Assembly (NCBI GenBank): GCA_033439295.1
Contig: JAVTLE010000017.1
Location: forward strand, 124,001 to 188,000
Source: Deuterostichococcus epilithicus
Lineage: Eukaryota > Chlorophyta > Trebouxiophyceae > Prasiolales > Stichococcaceae
Length of the DNA: 64,000 bases
Direction of reading: 5' to 3'
The notes under the pieces were generated by a model. The model had not been told where the DNA came from and did not search any database. It saw only the letters and a list, made by a program, of their open reading frames with translations. Shown one piece after another: positions 42,737-52,858 of the stretch; within the stretch, counting starts at the first letter, position 1; each line of letters opens with the position of its first letter. The translations under genes and the position numbers were made by a program.

Positions 42737-45700
42737 TCAGAAAGAGAGCCTGCGACAGCAGCCGCACCAACCGGCCGTGGCAGGGCAGCTCTGAGACGCA
42801 CGCACCGGCGACAGCGGCGAGACAGACATCGGCACGCGCGCCCCCAGGGTCGGCCAGCCGCCGAGTGTGGTGTTGTCGCCACCGCCCGGAAGAGCGCTCG
42901 ATGCTGGGAGGCTGCCTGGGGTCGGGTAGCCGCCGAAGCCGCCGCCACCGCCTGTGGGGAGGCCGGCGGAGAAGGCTCCAGCGCCAAGGGGCACCTGTGT
43001 GCTCGCCTGCAGGCACGCAGCTTCTGCTTTCAGAATGCAGTTGACTGAAAAACCTCCTGGACGAAGTACAATGGTGAAGCAGCAGCTGACGGCGAGCGCA
43101 CATTGCCGTGGGAAGCACCGGCAGCCGGCAGGCGCCGCAGGGGTGTGCCGTCCTGCAAGGCACGCTGCGCATGCCGGTTCAGGACTGAGCGACCCTAGGG
43201 CACAGGGCCACACATGCGCTGCAGCGTAACTCCGTGCAGGGGCAGGGAGACTTGCAAGGCGTGCACCTGCTGCTGTCCGCGCCCGCCGCGGCCGGAGCCG
43301 CCGCCGGCGGTGTTCCGCCCGGGCGGCAGCGCGGGCGGCGGCGCCGCGGCGGCGGGCGCGGCCTCGCTGGCCGATGGCATCCGTGGGATGCTAGCTGTGC
43401 GCCTGCAGCAGATGTGCATACGCAGGGTTCATATCCACAGCAGCACGATGCAGTGCAGCAAGTTCAGCACTGCACACGGAGATGCTGGTGTCGCGGTTGC
43501 CGTTGCCACCGAGCAAGGCAAACATGGTGGCGAAGCTTCAGAGGCATGACGGGGCTATGTCCCAGCGGAGGGCGTGGCGTCAGCCCCAGCGCATTGGCGG
43601 CCTTGCGGCGGCTGTCGCAGGCATCACTGCTGACACATTTCCTGAAACCCTCAACCTTTACACCCTGGAACAGAGGTCTGCCAAACCCTGGGAAACAGGC
43701 AGCAGAGCGTCCGCTCACGTGGTGTCGTCGGCGGCCATGAGATTGAGCGCAATGGCGACCTTGCGGCGGCTGTTGTAGGTCTCCCCCGCCGGCGACTGGT
43801 AGAAGGCGTCCTTCTGCTGCCGCTCTTTGCCGTGCAGCATGACCGTGCGCGTGCGCACACGCACGCTCCAGCCCGGCTCCAGCGCGCCGCCTGCAAGCAG
43901 GAGGAGTCGCGGAAACGGTCAGGGCCATTTCCAGGAGTGAAATGCGGCATGAGTTACCATGCGATCCAGCCCGGCTCCAGCGTGCCGCCTGCGAGCGGGA
44001 GGAGTTGGGAGACGGTCAGGGCCATTGTTCGGGAGTGGAATGCGGCTTCAGCAACCGTGCGTGCACAAGCGCGCGCTCTGGCCTGCCGCCGGCGCGCCGC
44101 CTGAGGAGGGGAAGATTTGCGAGACTGTCAGAGTTTTTTTGAAGCTGTATGCAAGAAAAGGGAAGGCTGATATGCAGCACCATCGTGCAGGTGTGCACGC
44201 TGCAGCCCAGCGCGAGCGAGTCGCCTGTGTACTGTGTCCGAATTCCATTCTGGAGGACTCCCATGATGACGCACAGCCTGGGAAACCTGCTGGGTTTCCT
44301 ATTGTGCCAACACGGACCCCGCCGGGGGAAAACCCATGACATTTGCTCCTCATTGCAGGACTGTGGCAGGATCCCACGCTTTCCAGGGTCAGACTGGATC
44401 AGAGGTCGACTTGCCCACGGTGTTCCTCAAGTGATTAGCACAGACCAGCAAGGCAACTCTGCTCGACGACGGTATCCAGTATAGCCAACACGAGCCGATT
44501 GTCAGCTCCAGGATCGTCTGCTTCTCACCCTTGTCCTCGACGAATTTGCACAGCTCGGCGAGGTAGTGCTGCTCGATGGCGGTCTGCTGCGGCCGCTGCT
44601 GCCCGCTGCTGCGCCTGCCGCCGACGGCGGCACCGCCGGCCGCAGTGTCACCGCTGCCGCCGCCGCGACGGCCACCGCCACCGCTGCGCGCATTGGTCAG
44701 CGCCTCCGGCGGCGTCCGCGCCTGCATGCAGGGATCACGTCCTGGTTGGAAACGAGACCCCCAGCCGTGATTGAGTCCTCACGATGCCACCCCGACCAGG
44801 CGCTTGCCCGCCCTGGGCCTGGACCTTGCAAAAGGGCCATGTGGCAACGAGTGCCCTGCAGCCGCAATAGGCTGCCGCTGCAGCTGCAGCTGTGGGCCGC
44901 AATCCGATCAGAAAACCTGGTCTGGCTGCGGGCTGATTGCCGCGGTGCATGCCTGGCATCAAGGACACCGACGTGTTCTGTGTCTACCTTTTTGGGCAGG
45001 CTGCCGCCCCAGGCGGCCTCTGGGCCGCCGCTGCCTTCGCCGGCGCTCACGCCGCCGCCGCCGAGCAGCAGCTGCCGTGCCGCTTGGGATGGCTGGCTGA
45101 CGCCCTGGCCGCCGTCGGTGCTCGCGCCGATGCCGCCGCCGAGCAGCAGCTGCCGTGCCGCCTCGGACGGCTGGCCGACGCTGGCGCTCGCGCCGCCGCC
45201 GCCGAGCAGCAGCTGCCGCGCCGCTTCGGAGGGCTGGCCCCCGCCGGCGCCGCCGGATGTGCTGCGCATCGGGTGCCTCGTCTGCTGCGCGTGCGCCTGC
45301 GTCGTTTGCAGCACGCATCGATTGGCCTCTCGTTGCCCACGGGCGCCGACTCCGTCATGTGCGGACGGCGAGCACCGAGTGGCAGGCTCCTGGGCGAGTG
45401 ATGCCCCTCGGGGCGTCGCAAGCTAAGTGGAGCCAGAAGGCTGGGAGGCTGACCGGCGGTGTGACCGGCTGTGCAGAGGCATCTGTGAGGCAGCTCGTGA
45501 ATGCGGCTGCTGACGACCACGGGACCATGCCTGCGGCTCATGATCTTGTCTCCGACTCCTTTGAACCCTGGACATACGATGGGTGTAAACTCTCACCAGC
45601 AGCAGGTGGTGGTGGTGCCTGAGTGCTCCGCTCACGCCAAAGCCGTCGCCACCGCCTGCAGCTCTGCCGCCGCCGATGCCCTTGGCCACAAAGGCGTCCT

Positions 45701-48700
45701 CGGGGTTTAAAGGGAAGCATGGCTGCGCGCCGGGCAGCATCTGCGGCCCCGCAGCTACCGCCGTCGCCGCCGCGCGCGCCTGGAAGTGCGCCGCCGGGTC
45801 CGACTGCGGCGGGAGTGCGCAGCTCAGACGCGCAATCTTGAGATCCGGACCAGATGGTGGTAGCTTGCATCACCAGGGCCAGCTGCTTTGCTCTGGTGAC
45901 CACACTTGACGCAAGATGCGCCATGTGTCAAGCGGACCAGTCAGAGGAGTTGGGAGCTGCCGATCCTACGTGCAGCGGTGGCCGACCATACGTGCAGCGG
46001 CGGCAGTGACACACGATATGCGTCTGCGACCGCCGCCCTTGCAGGCTGCGCTGACACACATGATGTGCTGTCGTGACTGTCGCCCTGGCGGCTCTCCCTG
46101 TGGTACACCCGTAAACCCTAAACCCCTACCTGCGCACGCAGGGACTCGTGGTGCTGGCTGAGCGCCGCTGCGTGCGCCGCCGCCTGCGAGGCGGCATCGG
46201 CGGCCTGCCGGACCCCCAGGGCCCGTGACGCCTTTGCCGCCCACACGTGATCCGGAACCTGCGCATGTGGTTGGGGTTGGGTCTTGGAAGACAAGACACA
46301 AACCACCTTCGGGAGGGCATTGAGAAACGCCTCCATTTCCGCCAGTCGCATGTCAGGGCGTGACCCTCACACACCGTCAGGCACCTGCGTCCATGGCAGC
46401 CGCATGCCCATCGTGCATTCCGGCCTCGAATTGCGAAAAACAAATGGAGAAAACCCAGGCACAGTGCCAAGCACAAACACTCGTGCACACGCAGCATCGT
46501 GGGCAGCATTCGGCCATCAGAAGGCATAACACAGTGACAGCCGCTGCTACATGATCAGCATGCGGGCGGTGCGGAAGTGGTTGGGCAGTGCGGACCCTGG
46601 CTGCCTGCCCAGGAGTGCAAGTTTCGGGTGGGACGACTGATGCGAGGCCGTCAGAAGCGGTACAAGAGTATCTGGCAGCCTCTGCAGGTTTCGAAACGGA
46701 ACAAAACAAAAACAAGCACGCACGCTAGAGGTGCGGATGCGGTTGGGCGCGTCCCCTGAGTGCTGGCCCGGGAACTGCGGCGGCGGGTGGCCAAAGTGCG
46801 GCAGCCCGCCGTCGCCGGTGCTGGGCGTGCGCCCGAGCAGCCGCTCCACCTGCACCGATGTCACAGCTTCTCTTCGAGCTGAGAATGCGATGTCGTGCGT
46901 GCAGCCATGACAGACCGCTTGCATGGGGGCCTACTTGTATGTGCATGTGGGCTGCGTATTCATGGCACGGACAGCTGGCTCCACCAGGCTTGCTTCCAAA
47001 GCCACGCAGACTGGGTCATCGTGGAACGGATGCATTAGGGTGTAAATTTTTTAAAACAACGCACCTCTTCAGAGTGCTGGCTGCGCCTTGCAAAGGGGTT
47101 GCCGTACGCGACGGCCGCCACGTCGACACCGACGCCGCGGAAGCCAGGCTGCGGCAGCGCGGCGCCCGTGTGCTGCGCCGCCGCCGCCGTCGTGCCGGTG
47201 AAGGGGCTGGAAGGGGCGCCCAGGTCGCGCGGCGGTGAGCCCTTCCCGCCGCCGCCGCCTGGGCGCAGCAGCGGGGAGGGGTTCGCGTGAGGCGCGGTCA
47301 CGCAGGGAAAGTGACGGTCGCCTTCATATCCTGCTAGTTCGCGTTTGTGCGGCCCAGAGGCAGGCCTGCAGACACATGCCTCTGCGGCGCACAGGTGCAC
47401 GTCTGGAACGGAGCAGAGCAGCTGCCTGTGTGCCGGCAACGGGATGGTTTGGCGTGCACAGTGCTGCCAGGTACCCAGCGCTTTCGCGGCCTGGGCTGCA
47501 GGCATTTGTCGCCCAGAATGGACAGCAAAGCAGTGGAGAGGCGGCCGACCTGCGCTGCCATTGGGGTCGCCGGAAGCGCCGCCCGAGGCGCCGGCGCCGT
47601 CGTCACTGCCTGGCGACGTGCCGGGCGCGGCCCAGCCCTGTAGACTCGCCATGCTGGTCAGGTTTGCTGCCGCGCTGTCTTGTGCCGCCTGCGACCACCA
47701 CAGAAGCTACATTCCTTGCAGATCCTTTCAAGAGCTGTGCTCTATGCTATGCCCCGCAGCAGTTGTGTGAGCGACATGCACTGGTTCCTGCAGCGCCGTC
47801 ACGCAGTTGGTGCACCACAACTCGTGGAGCAGGCTATGCGAAGAGTGCAGGCGGTGACGGCGGGCGGCGAGTGCCAGCGAGCAGCAGTCCGGGGGCCACG
47901 GCGGCAACGACCCACCCGGTTTGAGGCGGTGGCGGCGGCGGCGGCAAGCGCATCGGCAGAGCTGCCCATGCTGCCAGACGCCCGCGCGAGGCCGGGGCCC
48001 GGCGGCGCGCCGTGCGGCAGCGGCGGCGGGTGCTCCGACAGCGACGTGAAGGGGCTAAGGCCTGGCAGTAGGCGCAGCAGCTCCGCACGGATGTTGGATG
48101 CGCTGCCTAAGTTGAGCCCCGGGTGCTGCAGGTTGGGAAACGGGAGGTCGATAAGAGCGTTTGTGATTCCAGCTTCCAGCTCGGCGCAGTGCTGGTCGTG
48201 TTGCAGGGTGGATGGCAGCAATGCAGCTCATAAGATGCAGGGACAGCAGTGGGCAATGCTCAGCAGCAAGTGAGTCTGCCCCAGTTGACTCAGGTGCAGC
48301 AACAACCCAGTGCGAATGCAGAGTGGCACGTTTTGGCTGTGCCGGCACAGCGGTACCGACGACGCAGGGCAGTTGCAGCAGCAGCCAGCATGCAGCTGCT
48401 GCTGCGGCTGCAGCCACTGGCGGGCCTCCGCTGCCCATTGCCCCTCCGCTGCCCATTCGGCACCGCGCATCCACAGGCCCACGAGTGTCATGCGTGGCGA
48501 GCCCTGGACAACCCACCGCGAGCGAGGCGACCGGGGTGAATGCCGAGCGGGGGGACGACTGCAGGCTGCGCGCTGACTCGCTCTGGTTGGCACTGAGGTT
48601 GGCGCTCAGCAGCGGCGAGCCGCCGGGGGAGACGTCAATGCCGAAGATGCGCTGCAGAAGATGGAGATGGCATCGCGTGGGACATTCTGGTGCCGGCAGA

Positions 48701-51174
48701 GTGCTCTGTTGCAGGCGGTGGAGCGCGCTGTTGCATGCAGCAGAGCAGTACTTGTGTCCAGGTCCAGAACTGAGAGAGGTTGAGGCAGCCGAGGAGACAG
48801 GCTCCTCCCACAGGAAAGGACAGGGAGCTCACCTGAGACCCTTGCGTCAGCGAGCGCTGCAGCGACCCGCCGGCGGCGAGCAGGCCGAGGCTCGCGAGCG
48901 TCTGGCTGCTGTAGTCGTTGCTGTTGCTGCCGGTGCGCAGCCACACGGAGCCCGCGCTGAGCGGCGAGCCACCCTGCAGCAGCAAGGCGCCGTCGGGTCA
49001 CCACGGCGTGCCGGGGGGCGTGCATGGAAGGCGCCGCTGGGGAGCTGGCTGGGAGTCAGCATTCCGACCGTGAGAATGGCGCCCCGGGCGTTGGCCGCAG
49101 CTGCAGACGACGAACCGCGCGGCGGCGGCCACATTGTAGACCTCTGCTGCCTGGGCGGAGGCCAACCCCGCCACACAGTTTCGCTGTGCACAGGCGCCAG
49201 TCTGTACTTACTTGCGCCCCAGAGCCTCAGTGGCCGCCGCTTCAGGCTGCAGCCGCTCTCAGCATCCGAGCCATGCCAAGCAAACCCTGAAACGAGCAGA
49301 AGGCGGCCAGCAGCACCAAGATGCTGATCTTTGAGGCCCACCTCTGCAGTGGTCGCGTCGCGATGCGCAGACAGTTCCTCGATGACAGCCTTGGGTAGCA
49401 GCGGCTGCAGCGTCGTCGTCGCAATGCGAGGCAGCCCCGCGCCGAAGCCCTCGCCGATGCCCGGCACGGAGCCCTGCAAAGTGGTGTGCGTTTGTGTGGC
49501 GCAGTGAAGCTTCACAGGGTCACAGCGGCTCTGACACTGCGGTGCGCGGCAGCACTGCGCGCCGGCGTCCTCGCCAAAGTGCGGCGCAGAGGCCGGTAGA
49601 GGAACGCCCTTGCCGCCCCTCGCCACCTGGCGCCCTTCCGTAGCAATGCACGCGGCAGCAGCCCCAACCCCCTTCTGTGATGGCATGACTTCCGGCCACG
49701 CCACAGGCGCCGCGGTCTCAGTAGCCACAACCACACTCCGACGTCCGCTGGCAGCAGCCGCGCAGCCGGACAGGCCGGCGCACCAAGGCAAAAATAGCCC
49801 TGCACCGAGGCGGTCGGTGCTCGCAGACACAGAACGGTGGCAGTGCCCACCTGCGGCGAGAGGCGCCCGAACTCAAAGCTGGGGTCCCGCTCGTGCGCCT
49901 GGATCTTGCGCCGCGCGGCGCTGGGCGGCCGGGGCGTGCTGTCCACTGCCTGCGAGGTCGCCTGCAAGTCAGGCACCCGGACACCGACTGTCAGTGGTGG
50001 TGCTGTCACTGGGGATGTGGACGCTGCAGCGCAGCCCAGAGGGGGTGCACGCACAGGCCTGCCGAGGCGTCCCCGTCGGCGTGCGCCGCTCGTCGACGAG
50101 GCGGTCAGGCCGCGGCGACCGTGCAGCAGGGGTGCGCGGGGCCCGCCGCCGCGCGCAGTGTGTGCAGAGCCACTTATGCAGGGCCATTTGCTTCTGTCCC
50201 GCCCGCCCGGTGCTGCCTCACCCTGTGAGAGGCCGCAGTCGCGGCTGCAGAGGTGTGGCCGCTGGACGCCTGCGCCTCACCGCCCGAGTCCGCCCGCCCA
50301 GCCGGAGACTGTTGCGCTGCCGGCTGCTCTGGCGAGTCTCTCTGCCCTGCCGCTGGCGAGGCTAGCTGCCCTGCCGCTGGCGAGCCTACCTGCCCTGCCG
50401 CCGGCGACCGTTCCCGCTGCGCCGATGGCTCGGGCGACTCCGGCTGCTGCTGCTGCTGCTGCTGCGGCTGCTGCTGCTGCCAGGGAGCGCTCTCTGGCCG
50501 CCGGGGGAGGTGCTGCCCCGGCTGCTGCCGGTGCTGGCTCGGCGGCGCCGGCTCAGGCCGAGCCTGCTGCCGCTGCCCTGGTTGCTGCGGTGCAGAGGCA
50601 CCGTTTGAGCCGCCCACCTCGCGGCCAAGCCGCGGCTGGTCACTCGGCGAGTCGGGTGACAGTGCGGCTGCCACTGCCCCTTCTCTGGCAGTCGGCAGGT
50701 CCGGTCGTGGCTGCGGCGTGTTTGCCGCTGGCGGCGGCGGGGGCCGTCCCTGCTGCAGAGGCTGTGCAGGAGCTGGCAGCGCTGCTGCTGCGGCCTCTGC
50801 TTGCTGGTCCGGTGGCTCCTCGGCGCTGGCGCCACAGTCGACCTGTGCTCCGCGCGCTGCTGCTTCCGAGCCAGGCGCTGCAGCACTGCCACTGTTGTCG
50901 CCGGCTCCCGCCTGCATCCCATAGCAAAGTCACACTTGGCCAGCCTCGTCACAACAGCGTATCCCATGAGTGCGCTTCCGAAAGGGCGCAGCGACCCTTG
51001 GTGGGACCGACAATCGTGCCGTGGCTTGCTGCCGCCTACACGGCTGCCGCACAGGTGCCGCACCTGCTGGAAGTCGCTCTGCCGCTGCCCGCCCGTATCC
51101 TGGGTCCACGGACCTGCTGCGGACCGCTCCCCGCAGAGTTTCTTGACCTGCTCCCTCGTCAACTCCTGCCGCAT
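42737..51174 (-). CDS. Large Gln/Gly/Ser-rich protein with methyl-CpG-binding-like domain
   Basis: At least 15 exons, most in matching phase: 51174-51064 (starts MRQELTREQVKKLCG), 50911-50222 (Ala/Pro/Gln-rich with a poly-Gln run and three SPAAGQ units), about 49966-49851, 49480-49345, then Gly/Ser-rich exons near 49.1, 48.9, 48.6, 48.1 and 47.6 kb, 47258-47065, 46860-46730, 46262-46129, 45780-45640, 45290-44990, 44720-44529, 43890-43719, about 43395-43275 and 43010 to about 42737 (TGA). Exon 43890-43719 reads LEPGWSVRVRTRTV, KERQQKDAFYQSPAGETYNS, RRKVAIAL, matching the MBD fold (PGW, R, D-x-FY-x-SP-x-G, SR..V). MBD proteins read methylated CpG or bind chromatin. The exon at 45 kb has three QPSEAARQLLLGGG-type repeats. 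The exon before the MBD reads EQHYLAELCKFVEDKG. Some joins are unproven. The end at 42737 is one option; splicing on into the bZIP exons is the other. Confidence 0.6.
43583..44130 (-). repeat. Tandem copies of both edges of the MBD-like exon
   Basis: The exon's 5' edge with adjoining intron (about 43868-43960 on the plus strand) is repeated at about 43966-44065 with high similarity and again, more decayed, at about 44075-44135. The exon's 3' part (SRRKVAIALNL, 43735-43780) has a copy at 43583-43622 reading SRRKAANALGL, 148 bases further downstream in the gene's direction. Confidence 0.8.
44990..45250 (-). repeat. Three tandem peptide repeats within the MBD-like gene
   Basis: The coding frame repeats (G/S)QPS(E/Q)AARQLLLGGG three times, separated by variable Ser/Ala/Gly spacers. 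Units are about 66-75 bases and clearly homologous at DNA level. Unlike the intron copies, this expansion stays in frame inside one exon. Confidence 0.85.
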
Positions 51175-52858
51175 GCGAGACTCGTCAGCACACCGGTCGT
51201 TGCCAGAGCAGGCGGTCAACAGGCGAGCGCGCTCCCAGCAGCAGCCATGATGGAGTGTGCGTGAGCAAGAAAGCCATGCGAGCCACCCCGGCCTGCACGA
51301 TGGCGTTCGTGTGCCGGTAGCCGGTTTGGGATCAAGGAGGCAAATCGCAGATGTGAGGACGCCAGGCCCGCCGATCTGCCCAGCGGCTTGCAAGCAGGCT
51401 AGGCGAGCACGTCGTGTGGTGAGATCAGACTGCGAGTTACACAGCAGGCCCCAGCGTGGCAGCGGGGCTGTCGCTGGAGCTGGGTTGTCAGGGCATAAGA
51501 AGTGTGTGTACTGTGCGCCTCCTCAGCCGCCATGACGTGCCCCTTTGCATATCTGGCGACTGCCGCCCCTCAGATGCGGCTCTAGACCCGCTGGCGGCGC
51601 GCGTGTGGGCTGCAGGACCCGCCGATTCGTGGTACTTCAAAGCAGGACGGGCGGCGGGGGGCACAGCAAGGGATGCCCACCGTCGACGTGCTGCGCTTCT
51701 TCAGCGGCAGGGAGTCATCGGCAGGGTGCATGCTCCTTCCGCCGGCGGATGAGACAAGTAGGACTGCACCGGTGCTGACCTCCTGACCCCCGTTGCGGCC
51801 AGCGGTGCAAGCGGCCCCAAGGCCAGCGCGGCTGCGAGACTTGCGGGAGATGGACGTCGGTTCGGCCGTGCGTCCACGCCTGTGCCGACTTCGGTACGGC
51901 GCTGCCGAAGTGCCGGTCGAGCAGGACAGAAAAGTTTTCGGGCTGATGACAAAGGTTGAAGGGTTTTACGTTCTTGTGCGTTGTGCGCCACTGCAGCTGG
52001 TGAAAGTCCATCAGAGCAAGTTCATAGAGTCGGAAATCAGTTTCCGACTTCGTGAGCGTGAATCTTTGCGCCTCATATGCGCTCATATCTGGCCTCCGCA
52101 TGCACATGCCGTCGGCTGACGCCCCTTCCGTATATCTGAAAAGTGACTGCTATTTCCCCTGTCCTGTCCGTGACCTGCCGTAACCGAGGTCGTGCAGAGT
52201 CGGCAGGCTGGTCCTTTGGAACGGCAGTCTCGCAGCAAACACGCCGCATCCCTGAGGCGGTAGTGTCAAGGCCCCTCGTCGTACATTGCTCGAGGCGGCG
52301 ATCGGCGCTTACGCAGTGCTCTCTGGTCACGATACGAGCTGCAAACGAGTCAGGAAACGGACCTTTCTGCATTTTTGGTGGCTGGGGGGCGACATCGGCT
52401 TATTGGAGTCCTGCACGTGCGCGTGACACGAGTCATGCTGACCACTCTGATTGCTTGCTGAGGCACCTGCGTGCCGCCCGTGCATCTGACTGTTCGCAGA
52501 TCTGCACCTTCTGCAGCTTCGACGGTGGTGCTGGATGGACAATCAGCGTGGTCCTCCGGCGCCACACGTTCCTATGTCAAGCCAACAACCGATGACGGGT
52601 CTGGTGACCACCATTTATCAGCGTCCACCGTTCGCATGCATAAGAGGCAGGTCAAGCAATCTTGTGATCCTGCAATAGCGCCAGCTGGATTTCTGTCGTC
52701 AAGGATTGGGAGGCAACCCAATCACTCGTGCCCACCGCAGACCAATTTGAGCATGCCAAATCAAATCTCCCTGAGTCGAAGTGGCAAGAGTCTGCGCAGG
52801 CTCAATATTCAAATTCATAGGAAGTCACACGCCCACGCGCCTAGCAGAGGATGCCACA
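51175..52858. other. Intergenic region, no exon recognised
   Basis: The left part is the expected upstream region of the MBD-like gene and the right part the 3' flank of the methyltransferase gene. From about 51930 the composition is AT-richer with short random open frames. Nothing further can be supported. Confidence 0.45.

Noticed and set aside
44529-44600. ARID or similar domain in EQHYLAELCKFVEDKG
   Set aside because: The match is too short, and the following sequence leaves the exon at a strong GTGAGA donor before any diagnostic residues.
46107-46130. Interstitial telomere repeats (AAACCCTAAACCC), also short TTTAGGG-like bits near 6130, 55254 and 59145
   Set aside because: At most two units each, flanked by ordinary sequence; chance or minor repair scars.
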